From an uncultured Paracoccaceae bacterium (GTDB lineage: Bacteria > Pseudomonadota > Alphaproteobacteria > Rhodobacterales > Rhodobacteraceae): a DNA stretch of 64,000 nt. Positions 44,945 through 54,068 of this stretch are shown piece by piece (position 1 is the first letter of the stretch; every line of letters begins with the position of its first letter). The notes beneath the pieces are model-generated. The model searched no databases. It had not been told where the DNA came from and saw only the letters and a list, made by a program, of their open reading frames with translations. A program made the translations under genes and the position numbers. Location: the NCBI GenBank assembly GCA_947493745.1, contig CANLSM010000006.1, positions 1 to 64,000 on the forward strand. The letters run 5' to 3'.

Positions 44945-45693
44945 TGGACGTCTTCGAGTTCCTCTGCCGGATGGGGGACAACACCCTTGTCCTTGGAAGC
45001 CGGATCTCGGAATGGTGCGGCCACGGGCCTGCGCTGGAGGAGGAAATAGCGCTGGCAAATACCGCCCTGGATTTGATCGGCCAGACACAGATGTGGCTGG
45101 GACTGGCGGCAGAAGTCGAATGCAGAGGCCGCACTGCGGATGACCTCGCCATGCTGCGGGACGTATGGGATTTCCGCAACCTGTTGCTGGTCGAACAGCC
45201 CAAAGGCGATTTTGGCCAGACGATGATGCGTCAGTATCTCTTCGACCAGTTTCATCTGCCGTATCTTGAGGCGCTTGTGACCTCGTCGGACAGCCGGATT
45301 GCTGGAGTTGCGGCAAAAGCCGCCAAGGAAGCCGCCTACCATCTGGAACGCTCACGGATGACCGTGATTGCTCTGGGCGATGGTACGAAGGAGAGCAACA
45401 ACCGCATGCAGGCGGCGCTTGATCTTCTCTGGCCCTATGCGGGCGAGATGTTTGCCAGTGATGACGTGGACCGGTCCCTGGCAAAGGCGGGCATCGCGCC
45501 CGATCCGAAAGACCTGCGAGCGCAGTACCTTGAGGCTGTCGGGTGGACCATGGAGGAGGCCACGCTGACAATCCCGGAAGGACAGTTTTGCCATGCTGGC
45601 GGGCGCACCGGCGCGCGCCATTCGGAGCATCTGGGACATCTTCTTTCGACGATGCAATGGTTGCAGAGGGCTTATCCGGGGGCCACCTGGTGA
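44944..45693 (+). CDS. paaC: Phenylacetyl-CoA epoxidase structural subunit PaaC
   Basis: A 249-residue ferritin-like protein beginning [18 protein letters not shown], the usual PaaC start; HSEHLGHLLSTMQWLQRAYPGATW at the C terminus is also characteristic. PaaC is the non-catalytic partner of PaaA and binds CoA substrate. The ATG at 44944 overlaps the paaB stop by one base. Confidence 0.93.
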   Translation: MDVFEFLCRMGDNTLVLGSRISEWCGHGPALEEEIALANTALDLIGQTQMWLGLAAEVECRGRTADDLAMLRDVWDFRNLLLVEQPKGDFGQTMMRQYLFDQFHLPYLEALVTSSDSRIAGVAAKAAKEAAYHLERSRMTVIALGDGTKESNNRMQAALDLLWPYAGEMFASDDVDRSLAKAGIAPDPKDLRAQYLEAVGWTMEEATLTIPEGQFCHAGGRTGARHSEHLGHLLSTMQWLQRAYPGATW

Positions 45694-45694
45694 C

Positions 45695-46153
45695 ATGCGT
45701 CCGAGCGATGCGGATATCTGGGCATGGCTCGATCAGGTGCCCGACCCTGAGATCCCCGTGATCTCGGTCGTCGATCTTGGCATTGTCAGGGACTTCACCT
45801 GGGAGGGAGACACCCTGCAGGTCGCGGTGACGCCGACTTATTCGGGTTGCCCGGCCACCACGCTCATCGCGTTGGATATAGAGACGGCGCTGCGGGATCG
45901 CGGGCTGGAAGATGTGCGTATCCAGACCCGGATCGCGCCGCCATGGACCACCGACTGGCTGTCGGAGAAGGGACGCACGAGCCTTGAAGCCTACGGTATA
46001 GCCGCCCCCCAGCCGTCAGGCGGCCCGGACCGGTGCCCGCTTTGCAAATCCGATGAGGTGGAACGGATCAGCCAGTTCGGCTCCACGCCCTGCAAGGCGC
46101 AATGGCGTTGTCAGAGTTGCCTTGAGCCTTTCGACTATTTCAAATGCCTGTGA
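45695..46153 (+). CDS. paaD: PaaD (Fe-S/MIP18-type assembly factor)
   Basis: A 152-residue protein with an N-terminal DUF59 domain (VPDPEIPVISVVDLGIVRD, YSGCPATTLIALDIE) and a C-terminal four-Cys element (CPLCKSDEVER... WRCQSCLEPFDYFKCL). PaaD is needed for maturation of the iron centre in the PaaABCE system. Starts one base after the paaC stop. Confidence 0.92.
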   Translation: MRPSDADIWAWLDQVPDPEIPVISVVDLGIVRDFTWEGDTLQVAVTPTYSGCPATTLIALDIETALRDRGLEDVRIQTRIAPPWTTDWLSEKGRTSLEAYGIAAPQPSGGPDRCPLCKSDEVERISQFGSTPCKAQWRCQSCLEPFDYFKCL

Positions 46154-46166
46154 CGGAGCCGAGACC

Positions 46167-47270
46167 ATGACCCAGCCGGATCGGACCCGCTCCACCCGTT
46201 TTCACAAGCTGCGTGTTGTCGATGTTCGAAAAACCATCCGTGACGCTGTGGTGGTGACATTGAAGCCGACAAATGGCGGATGTTTCGATTTCATTCAGGG
46301 CCAGTATCTGACCTTCCGGCATGACTTCGACGGGACGGAGATCCGCCGTTCCTACTCTATCTGTGCCGGTCGTGACGACGGCATATTGCAGGTCGGGATC
46401 AAGCGCGTCGAGGGCGGTGCATTTTCATGCTGGGCCAACAGTGAACTGGCTTCGGGGATGGAGCTTGAGGCGATGGAGCCGATGGGAAACTTCCACGCCC
46501 CACTGACGCCCGGACAACCCAAGACCTATCTCGGTTTTGCCGGCGGCTCGGGCATCACTCCTGTTCTGTCGATCCTCAGGACGGTGTTGGCGGCTGAACC
46601 GCAGGCCCGTTTCACGCTGGTCTATGCCAATCGCGGGGTGCACACGATCATGTTCCGTGAAGAGCTTGAGGACCTCAAGAACCTCTATATCGACCGGCTC
46701 AACATCATCCATGTGCTTGAGAGCGACGCGCAGGATATCGAACTGTTCCAAGGTCGTGTCGATGCCGCGAAATGCGACGCGCTTCTTGAGCGCTGGATCG
46801 ACGTGGAAGATGTGGACACAGCCTTCATCTGCGGGCCGGAGCCGATGATGGTCGCAATCGCGGACAGCCTGCGCGGTCATGGGCTCGGCGACGATCAGAT
46901 CAGGTTCGAGCTCTTTGCCTCTTCCCAACCCGGTCGGCTGAAGCGCAGGGTCGGTTCAATGGCTGCGACACCCTCAAACGGTGTGAAGGCGACCGTGATT
47001 ACCGAAGGCACCGCGCGCAGTTTCGAGATGGATCGGGACATGTCGGTTCTCGAGGCCGCGCTCGGGCAGGATATTGACGCCCCCTATGCCTGTAAGGCGG
47101 GCGTTTGCTCGACCTGCCGGTGCAGGCTGATCGAGGGCGAGGTCGAGATGGTCTCGAACCATGCGCTCGAGGACTACGAGGTCGAGAAGGGCTATATCCT
47201 TTCCTGCCAATCCTACCCGCTCACTGACAGGATCGTGGTGGATTATGACGGCGGCGGATTCCACGGCTGA
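46167..47270 (+). CDS. paaE: Phenylacetyl-CoA epoxidase reductase PaaE
   Basis: A 367-residue reductase: FAD domain (RRSYSICAG), NADPH-binding domain (GGSGITPVLSILRTVL, CGPEPMMVAIAD) and a C-terminal 2Fe-2S domain (CKAGVCSTCRCRL, later LSCQSYP). It passes electrons from NADPH to PaaA. The ATG at 46167 follows a GGAGCCGAGACC ribosome region. Converges tail to tail with the TetR gene, with one base between the stops. Confidence 0.95.
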   Translation: MTQPDRTRSTRFHKLRVVDVRKTIRDAVVVTLKPTNGGCFDFIQGQYLTFRHDFDGTEIRRSYSICAGRDDGILQVGIKRVEGGAFSCWANSELASGMELEAMEPMGNFHAPLTPGQPKTYLGFAGGSGITPVLSILRTVLAAEPQARFTLVYANRGVHTIMFREELEDLKNLYIDRLNIIHVLESDAQDIELFQGRVDAAKCDALLERWIDVEDVDTAFICGPEPMMVAIADSLRGHGLGDDQIRFELFASSQPGRLKRRVGSMAATPSNGVKATVITEGTARSFEMDRDMSVLEAALGQDIDAPYACKAGVCSTCRCRLIEGEVEMVSNHALEDYEVEKGYILSCQSYPLTDRIVVDYDGGGFHG

Positions 47271-47271
47271 T

Positions 47272-47868
47272 CTAAAGGGCAGGTATCCCGCGGGTCGTCA
47301 ATTTGGCCACCATATCCGCATAACTGATCCGGGTTTCCTCGTCAGCCGCGCCATTCCACATGTAAAACCAGTTGAGCATGCCAAAGACGGACATGGTGGC
47401 AGAGATCAGCTTGCGCTTGTCGTCCGCAAAGACATCCGGCGCGCATTCCTTGAGGATGCTGCTCAACGCGTTGACGATATCACGCTGATATCCCTTGAGA
47501 ATTTCCTGCCGGGCTGGAAGCAGAACCGAAAGACCCTCGGCCTGGATCTGATGTTCGGCATCCATCCCCTGATAGGCCAGAAGCGTCTCGCGTGTGAAAA
47601 GGTGCAGCTTCTGCGAAGGCGAGAGACCATCAAGCGGGAGGGAGCATAGCCGGGTGCGCAACTCGGACAGGTAGGTGTCGAGGATATCGAAAAGCAGCGC
47701 GTCCTTGCCCGGATAATAGTGATAGATATTGGCCTTGGAGATGCCGCAGGAGGCGGCGACCTCGCTCATCGATGCGCCTGCAAATCCCTGATCGGCAAAG
47801 ACCCCGGCGGCGGTTCTGAGGATATGTGACCGCTTGGCTCCGTGGTCCTTCGCGATGGTGCGGGCCAT
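47272..47868 (-). CDS. paaR: TetR-family regulator of phenylacetate genes
   Basis: A 198-residue protein: N-terminal TetR helix-turn-helix (DQGFAGASMSEVAASCGISKANIYHYYPGKDALL) and a C-terminal ligand domain (EDVLFDILDTYL, FYMWNGAADEETRISYADMV). The position just after paaK in a paa cluster and the match of the AcrR/PaaR style suggest PaaR, which senses phenylacetyl-CoA. The start at 47868 is chosen because it is the first Met before the HTH and lies four bases after the paaK stop; the frame is open further upstream. Confidence 0.8.
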   Translation of the reverse strand: MARTIAKDHGAKRSHILRTAAGVFADQGFAGASMSEVAASCGISKANIYHYYPGKDALLFDILDTYLSELRTRLCSLPLDGLSPSQKLHLFTRETLLAYQGMDAEHQIQAEGLSVLLPARQEILKGYQRDIVNALSSILKECAPDVFADDKRKLISATMSVFGMLNWFYMWNGAADEETRISYADMVAKLTTRGIPAL

Positions 47869-47872
47869 GTCC

Positions 47873-49171
47873 TTACCCCTTGTTCCGGGCATCCAGGACG
47901 CGCACGGCCTTGCCCTGACTGCGCGCAACCGAGCCCGGCGCCCCGACAACCACCTCGCAGGATACGCCGATGATGGACTTGATCTGTGTGGCCAGCCGTT
48001 GACCCGCATCGCTGCTGTCTGCCTGCGGGTTCGCTTCCGTCAGGACACGCATCGCGTCCATATGGCCGGAGGTAAAGAGCTCGATCTGGAAATAGGGCGC
48101 AAGACCGGGGGTGGCCAGAACCTGCTCCTCGATCTGGGTCGGGAAGACATTCACACCGCGCAGAATGATCATATCATCCGAACGGCCGGTGATCTTTGTC
48201 ATGCGGCGCATGGTTCGTGCCGTTCCCGGCAAAAGCCGGGTCAGATCCCGTGTCCGGTAGCGGATCATCGGCATGCCTTCCTTGGTTAGCGTGGTAAACA
48301 CAAGCTCACCTTCTTCACCCTCGGGCAGCACCTCTCCGGTTTCGGGATTGATGATCTCGGGATAGAAGTGATCTTCCCAGATGTGCAGGCCGTCCTTGGT
48401 CTCGACACATTCGTTTGCGACCCCAGGGCCGATCACCTCCGAAAGCCCGTAGATATCGACGGCATGCATATCGAAGGCGTCTTCGATCTCTGCCCGCATT
48501 GCATTTGTCCAGGGTTCGGCTCCGAAAATCCCCACCTCCAGAGAGCTTTCTCGCGGATCAAGACCGGCACTGCGGAACGCCTCGAGGATATTGAGCATGT
48601 AGGACGGGGTCACCAGAATGCCCTTGGGTTCGAAATCGGTGATCAGGACGACTTGTTTCTCGGTCTGGCCGCCACTCATGGGAACTGCCATGCCACCCAG
48701 CCGTTCAATCCCGTAATGCGCGCCCAGCCCGCCGGTGAACAGACCGTAGCCATAGGCGTTGTGGATCACGTCACCTGCTCGCAGACCGGAGGCGCGCAAT
48801 GAGCGGGCGACGACCTCTGCCCAGGTTTCGATGTCCTTCTTGGTATAGCCGACGACGGTCGGTTTGCCGGTTGTTCCCGACGAGGCATGCACGCGGACAA
48901 TCCGCTCGCGCGGAACAGCAAAGAGACCAAACGGATAGTTGTCGCGCAGATCGCTCTTGTTGGTGAACGGAAACCTGGCCAGATCATCCAGCGATTTCAG
49001 GTCATCGGGATGGACCCCGGCCTCGTCGAAGCGTTGCTTGTACATCGGCACATTTGCATAGGCATGACCAAGCGCCCATTTCAGACGCGTCAGTTGGAGC
49101 ACGCGGATCTCGTCAACCGAGGCGATCTCGATCGGGTCCAGATCGGATGGCGCCGGTGACAGATCTTTCAT
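47873..49171 (-). CDS. paaK: Phenylacetate-CoA ligase PaaK
   Basis: A 432-residue adenylate-forming ligase. The ATP-binding motif RVHASSGTTGKPTVVGYT is at about 90, the core motif SEVIGPGVANECVETKDG at about 245, and the C-terminal ITGRSDDMIILRGVNVFPTQIE at about 335. It activates phenylacetate to phenylacetyl-CoA, the substrate of PaaABCE and the effector of both regulators here. 12 bases after paaI; 4 bases before paaR. Confidence 0.95.
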   Translation of the reverse strand: MKDLSPAPSDLDPIEIASVDEIRVLQLTRLKWALGHAYANVPMYKQRFDEAGVHPDDLKSLDDLARFPFTNKSDLRDNYPFGLFAVPRERIVRVHASSGTTGKPTVVGYTKKDIETWAEVVARSLRASGLRAGDVIHNAYGYGLFTGGLGAHYGIERLGGMAVPMSGGQTEKQVVLITDFEPKGILVTPSYMLNILEAFRSAGLDPRESSLEVGIFGAEPWTNAMRAEIEDAFDMHAVDIYGLSEVIGPGVANECVETKDGLHIWEDHFYPEIINPETGEVLPEGEEGELVFTTLTKEGMPMIRYRTRDLTRLLPGTARTMRRMTKITGRSDDMIILRGVNVFPTQIEEQVLATPGLAPYFQIELFTSGHMDAMRVLTEANPQADSSDAGQRLATQIKSIIGVSCEVVVGAPGSVARSQGKAVRVLDARNKG

Positions 49172-49183
49172 GGCTTCCCTCCC

Positions 49184-49609
49184 CTATTCTTCGAAATGCG
49201 TGCCGTTGATCATCCGGGATATACCGCGGAATTCCGCGATCACGTCGCCGCCCTGGTTTCTCACCCGAACGTCATAGATGCCTGTCCGACCGGCCAGTTG
49301 CACCTCTCGGGCTGAGGCCGTCAGTCGATCCCCGACCCGGCCCGGCGCAAGGTAGCTGATGGTGTTGTGTTGGGCCACCGTCCTGCGGTTGCGGGAGTTG
49401 CAGGCAAACGCGAAGGTGCTGTCTGCAAGCGAGAAGGTGATCCCCCCATGACAGATGCCCATGCCGTTGCAATGGTGCTTCTCTATGGTCAGCGAGAGCT
49501 CCGCGATGCCTTCGTCGATCCTATCAATCCGCATACCGAGCCATGCCGACGCGTGGTCGCCTGCCCACATGGCATCTGCTGATTTTCTGGCGCGTTCCTC
49601 CGGGGTCAT
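49184..49609 (-). CDS. paaI: Hotdog thioesterase PaaI
   Basis: A 141-residue hotdog-fold protein with NGMGICHGGITFSLADSTFAFACNS (HGG loop and catalytic Asp) and a C-terminal GIYDVRVRNQGGDVIAEFRGISR strand. PaaI hydrolyses dead-end CoA thioesters and frees CoA when ring hydroxylation stalls. First gene of paaI-paaK-paaR, divergent from paaZ. Confidence 0.92.
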   Translation of the reverse strand: MTPEERARKSADAMWAGDHASAWLGMRIDRIDEGIAELSLTIEKHHCNGMGICHGGITFSLADSTFAFACNSRNRRTVAQHNTISYLAPGRVGDRLTASAREVQLAGRTGIYDVRVRNQGGDVIAEFRGISRMINGTHFEE

Positions 49610-49723
49610 GCTTGCAGCCTGTTGAGGCGGGGGCGCGCAATTTCGGCTATCTGGCTGTTGCTCAAAAGGGCGGTGCTCATCCGACTACTCCATCAGCAGA
49701 TCACACTGCGATCTCTTGCATAA

Positions 49724-49737
49724 ACCGACTGGTTGGT
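49724..49737. promoter_or_regulatory. Putative PaaR operator between paaI and paaZ
   Basis: ACCGACTGGTTGGT is an imperfect palindrome close to the ACC(G/A)ACC-type half sites known for TetR-family PaaR regulators. It sits in the 230-base divergent gap between paaI and paaZ and overlaps a TTGCAT/TATAAA-like AT-rich promoter zone, so it could control both directions. Confidence 0.6.
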
Positions 49738-49839
49738 CAATAAATACACGCGGAGCTGCGTTTCGAAGGACTACTGATCGCAACCGTTGCGCCACCGGCC
49801 TGTGCGAAACACTGACCCCGGATGTCAGAGAGGACACTC

Positions 49840-51873
49840 ATGAGCATTTTTGAAGTCAGTAGCTTTGCCGCCGGACAGTGGGTTGCCCCAGATAGTGCAG
49901 CCCGGCCGATCGAGGACGCCGTGACCGGTGCTGTCATTGCGCGCGCAGGCAACGGAGCGCTCGATGTGGCGGGCATGCTGGATTATGCGCACAGCACAGG
50001 TGGGCCCGTGCTGCGTAAGATGACGTTTCACGACAGGGCCAGGATGCTAAAGGCGCTTGCGGTCCATCTGGGCAAGCACAAGAAGGCGCTCTACGAACTT
50101 TCGTTTTCGACTGGTGCGACGCAATCGGACCATCTGATCGACATCGACGGCGGGATCGGCACGCTCTTTGTCTTTGCGTCCAAGGGGCGGCGGGAGATGC
50201 CGGACGGACCGGTCTATCTGGACGGGGAGATCGAGCAGCTTTCACGCAATGGCACGTTTCTGGGTCAGCATATCGCAACCCCGCTGCGCGGTGTGGCGAT
50301 CCATATCAACGCCTTCAACTTCCCGGTCTGGGGCATGCTGGAAAAGCTCGCACCAACTCTGCTCGCTGGTGTGCCCGCCATCGTCAAGCCGGCGACGGCA
50401 ACTTGTTACGTGACGGAGCTGGCGGTGAAAATCATGCTCGACAGTGGGCTTCTGCCTGCGGGGGCGTTGCAGCTTGTCTCGGGCGGGATCGGCGACATGC
50501 TGGACCGGCTCACCTGTCAGGATGTTGTCAGCTTCACCGGCTCTGCTGCAACGGCATTGAAGCTCCGCTCCGCGCCCAATCTGCAAAAAAATGCGGTTCG
50601 TTTCGTTGCAGAGCAGGATAGTCTGAACGGCTCTGTTCTCGGCCCGGATGCGGTTCCTGGCACGCCCGAGTTCGATCTTTTCATCAAGGAAGTGCAGCGC
50701 GAGATGACCACCAAGGCCGGGCAGAAATGCACTGCGATCCGGCGGATCATCGTACCTGAGGCCAGCATAGAAGCGGTCATTGATGCGGTCAGTACGCGGC
50801 TGTCCAGGGCACATGTCGGCGATCCCCGGTCCGAAAAGACCCGGATGGGCGCACTTGTCTCCAATGAGCAAAAGCAGGACGTTCTGTCGAAGGTCGGGCA
50901 GCTTGAGCAGGAAGCGGAGCGTGTCTTCGGTGATCCGCAAAACTTTGTCGCCGAGGGTGTCGATCCCGACAAAGGTGCTTTCCTGCCGCCCATGCTCTTT
51001 CACTGCGCCAACCCGGACGAGGCCGCAAGGGTTCATGACACCGAGGCTTTCGGCCCGGTATCGACCATGATGGGCTATCGCGATCTGGATCATGCGATCC
51101 GACTTCTGAACCGCGGGGGAGGCTCTCTTGTCGCGTCCGTCATCACCCATGACCGCGATGTCGCGCGCGAGGTGACCCTTGGCGCGGCGGCCTTTCACGG
51201 CCGGCTCTATTTCAATGACCGTGACAGCATGGCGGAAAGCACCGGCCATGGCTCGCCCTTGCCCCATATGGTGCATGGCGGCCCCGGTCGCGCGGGGGGC
51301 GGCGAGGAACTGGGCGGCGTGCGCGGTGTGATGCATTACATGCAGCGCACTGCGATACAGGGTTCGCCCGAGCTCCTGAGTGCGATTGGCGAGACATGGG
51401 TGCCAGGCGCGGTGGAGCGAACAGCACCTGCCCATCCCTTTACGCGCACATTCCACGAATTGCAGCTGGGTGAGACCATCCACACCGAGCCGCGTGAGAT
51501 CACTCAGGACGATATCGAGCACTTCGCCCATTTCACCGGCGATACTTTCTATGCTCATATGGACGAGGAGGCCGCGAGACGGAACCCGTTCTTCCCCGGT
51601 CGCGTCGCGCATGGCTATCTGCTGCTCAGCTTTGCCGCCGGCCTGTTTGTCGAGCCGGGTGAGGGGCCGGTGCTGGCAAATACCGGGCTTGATGGGCTAC
51701 ATTTCATGAAGCCGGTTCAGGCAGGCGACAGTATAAGGGTGCGACTGACGGTCATGAAAAAGACGCCGCGAAATGACGAATATGGCGAGGTCCGCTGGCA
51801 CGTGGCGTTGCAAAACCAGGACGGGGAACCGGTCGCTGAATACCAGCTTCTGACCATGAACGCCTATGCCTGA
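49840..51873 (+). CDS. paaZ: Bifunctional ring-opening enzyme PaaZ
   Basis: A 677-residue fusion. The ATG at 49840 has AGAGAGGA seven bases upstream; an ATG six codons earlier is less likely. Residues ~1-515 are aldehyde dehydrogenase (GQKCTAIRR with the nucleophilic Cys; VAEQDSLN). Residues ~530-677 are the MaoC-type hydratase ([21 protein letters not shown]... [16 protein letters not shown]) that opens the oxepin ring. It converts oxepin-CoA to 3-oxo-5,6-dehydrosuberyl-CoA. Its 3' end overlaps paaX by eight bases. Confidence 0.95.
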   Translation: MSIFEVSSFAAGQWVAPDSAARPIEDAVTGAVIARAGNGALDVAGMLDYAHSTGGPVLRKMTFHDRARMLKALAVHLGKHKKALYELSFSTGATQSDHLIDIDGGIGTLFVFASKGRREMPDGPVYLDGEIEQLSRNGTFLGQHIATPLRGVAIHINAFNFPVWGMLEKLAPTLLAGVPAIVKPATATCYVTELAVKIMLDSGLLPAGALQLVSGGIGDMLDRLTCQDVVSFTGSAATALKLRSAPNLQKNAVRFVAEQDSLNGSVLGPDAVPGTPEFDLFIKEVQREMTTKAGQKCTAIRRIIVPEASIEAVIDAVSTRLSRAHVGDPRSEKTRMGALVSNEQKQDVLSKVGQLEQEAERVFGDPQNFVAEGVDPDKGAFLPPMLFHCANPDEAARVHDTEAFGPVSTMMGYRDLDHAIRLLNRGGGSLVASVITHDRDVAREVTLGAAAFHGRLYFNDRDSMAESTGHGSPLPHMVHGGPGRAGGGEELGGVRGVMHYMQRTAIQGSPELLSAIGETWVPGAVERTAPAHPFTRTFHELQLGETIHTEPREITQDDIEHFAHFTGDTFYAHMDEEAARRNPFFPGRVAHGYLLLSFAAGLFVEPGEGPVLANTGLDGLHFMKPVQAGDSIRVRLTVMKKTPRNDEYGEVRWHVALQNQDGEPVAEYQLLTMNAYA

Positions 51874-52642
51874 TACAGGCTTCGACGAACTGGTCCGGTT
51901 GATCACGGGAAACGAGACGCCACGCGTGTGGTCGCTGCTGGTGACACTCTTCGGGGACATCGTGCAACCGTCCGACGGACAGATCTCGGGAGCCGCTCTG
52001 AACCGCATCATAGGACTGGCCGGAGTGAAGCCCGAAGCGATCCGGGTTGCGCTTTACCGTCTGCGCAAGGACAGGTGGATCGACAGTGTGAAATCGGGGC
52101 GCGAGAGCCGCTATTTTCTGACCGACCGGGGTGCCGCGCAAACCGCGGAGGCCGCCCCCCGTATCTACGCAAACGGCCCCCTGGCGAGCACCGTATGGCT
52201 GATCGCAACCGACCCCAAACAGATCGACCCCCTGCCTCTGACCGAGGCGCACTGGGTGACGCCGGGCCTCGCTCTTGTGTCCTGCCTGCCGGATGACCGG
52301 AGCATGATTTTCAGTACCCAGATCGCGCAGGCGGAGCGGCTGCCGGACTGGATGCGCCGATCCATATGCGAGGCGCCACTGATCGAGCAGTGCAAAGGGC
52401 TTGATGACCGGCTCTCCGAGGTCAACGAAATGCTGGATGCCGCGCAGCTTTCGCTGGTGGAGATGACCACCCTGCGGGTCCTGATCGTTCATGCCTGGCG
52501 GCGCGTTGTGTTGCGCATGGCCACTCTGCCTGACTTCGTGTTTCCGACCGATTGGCGGGGTGCGGACGTCCGCGCGAAGGTCGCGGTTTTGTTGAAGGCT
52601 CTCCCGAGACAATCAATTGCGGATCTGGAAGAACTCTCATAG
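51866..52642 (+). CDS. paaX: Phenylacetate regulator PaaX
   Basis: A 258-residue protein with a PaaX winged helix (about 20-100, TPRVWSLLVTLFGDIVQ, LGRIGGLAGVKPEAIRVALYRLRKDRWIDS-type sequence) and the C-terminal PaaX domain (LIVHAWRRVVLRMATLPDFVFPTDWRG). PaaX is a phenylacetyl-CoA-responsive repressor. It is co-transcribed with paaZ. Together with the TetR gene this gives the locus two regulators. Confidence 0.9.
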   Translation: MPDTGFDELVRLITGNETPRVWSLLVTLFGDIVQPSDGQISGAALNRIIGLAGVKPEAIRVALYRLRKDRWIDSVKSGRESRYFLTDRGAAQTAEAAPRIYANGPLASTVWLIATDPKQIDPLPLTEAHWVTPGLALVSCLPDDRSMIFSTQIAQAERLPDWMRRSICEAPLIEQCKGLDDRLSEVNEMLDAAQLSLVEMTTLRVLIVHAWRRVVLRMATLPDFVFPTDWRGADVRAKVAVLLKALPRQSIADLEELS

Positions 52643-52727
52643 CCTCGGCTGTGCCCGGCGCATCAAATTCCTGACGAATTCTACCGATAGCATGGGGTCG
52701 AGTGAGCTTCAGTGAGGTGCCGGATCA

Positions 52728-54068
52728 ATGGCTTCTGTCGAACAAAGCTATCGCTATGGTGCGATGTCCGAGTTGCAGGATATGCCTCTTGGACAGCGAC
52801 TGGCGCTGGCCAGCGACGCGAGCCATGCGCCAGAGATATCGGGTGGTTTTCTGACCGCGCGGGCGCGATATCCTGATATGACGGCGCGGGGGTTGCGCTC
52901 GGTTTCCGAGATCGTGGGGTCCCGCTTTTATGTGCCGCCTTCAATGCTGGCCCGTATCCTGCGCGAAGCTGATCCGGTTGCAACCGTCAGCCCTGGTGTG
53001 GTGCGTTTTGAAGGATTTTCGGCCTGTTGCAGCGCCTATATCAGATTGGATCTGGGTGATGATGCACTTGAGGTCTCGCATCGGCGAAACGGCACCACGA
53101 ACGTGGATTTCGGCCCCGAGCTTCGTGGCGCGCTGGCGTCGGTCGGAAAGGGTACCTCGCTGGAACTGACCATCGGCGCCGAGGCTGTCGGCATCATCCG
53201 CGATGGCGCAAAGATAGTTGAAAAGAAGGTGCCGCTGCCGGTTCGCTGGATCAAGGGATTTGCCGAGGTTCAGGTTGCGATGGCCGGAATGGAACATGCA
53301 TTCCGCCTTGGCCGGGTGGCGGCGCAGCGCTTTCTCAGACAACTGCCGCGTGGCAAAAGCGATCATCTGCAATGGGTTTCGGTGGCCGGGTCGATGCCGC
53401 GCCTCAGCATGCGTGAAACAACGGGCGGGGTCCCGCTTCGCGGCGGGCATCGCCTGCGGGTGCTGGAGCCGCTCGTCGCAGCCGCGGACGGTTTGGATAT
53501 CTACACAAACCGGGCGACCGACGCGTCTGCATGGGTGCTGGATTTCGGCTCTCAACGGCTTTGTCTGGTTCTGAACGTCGATCCCTGGCGTGGTTTTTCG
53601 GGTGATGGTGGGTTGTTGTCCCGGATCGCGACATCGGACGGCGGGGCAGTCGCCGCGATCCGGGCGCAACTCAACTGGCAGGACCGGATTGATGAGGACG
53701 GTCTGGCCGATGCGACCGGCCTGACACGAGAGGAAGTGCGCGCCGGTCTGGCGGAGGTCGCAGCAGGCGGTCTGGCGGGTTTCGACCTGAACCGTGGCGG
53801 CTATTTTCACCGTGTCCTTCCGTTCGATGTCGAGAAGATCACCGCGCTGAACCCACGCCTGAAGGCGGCTGGAAAGCTGCTCGAAGCGGATGCGGTGTCA
53901 ATGACCGGTGACGGGGGTGAGATCAGGAGTGACGGGACCACCCATCGTGTGCGCGCCGACGGCGAGAACTGGACATGCACCTGTCCCTGGTATGCGAGGA
54001 ACGGCAGCAATCGGGGGCCCTGCAAACATGTTCTGGCACTTGAGATGCATCTGGAGAGGCAGGCATGA
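52728..54068 (+). CDS. SWIM zinc-finger protein
   Basis: A 446-residue soluble protein. The C terminus has the SWIM pattern WTCTCPWYARNGSNRGPCKHVLAL (CxC...CxH), a zinc motif for DNA or protein binding. The remaining sequence is beta-rich with no recognised catalytic motif. GAGG ten bases before the ATG at 52728. It overlaps the next gene by four bases (ATGA). SWIM proteins of this kind are known next to DUF6493 proteins, often also with MoxR and VWA genes; those two are missing here. Confidence 0.8.
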   Translation: MASVEQSYRYGAMSELQDMPLGQRLALASDASHAPEISGGFLTARARYPDMTARGLRSVSEIVGSRFYVPPSMLARILREADPVATVSPGVVRFEGFSACCSAYIRLDLGDDALEVSHRRNGTTNVDFGPELRGALASVGKGTSLELTIGAEAVGIIRDGAKIVEKKVPLPVRWIKGFAEVQVAMAGMEHAFRLGRVAAQRFLRQLPRGKSDHLQWVSVAGSMPRLSMRETTGGVPLRGGHRLRVLEPLVAAADGLDIYTNRATDASAWVLDFGSQRLCLVLNVDPWRGFSGDGGLLSRIATSDGGAVAAIRAQLNWQDRIDEDGLADATGLTREEVRAGLAEVAAGGLAGFDLNRGGYFHRVLPFDVEKITALNPRLKAAGKLLEADAVSMTGDGGEIRSDGTTHRVRADGENWTCTCPWYARNGSNRGPCKHVLALEMHLERQA

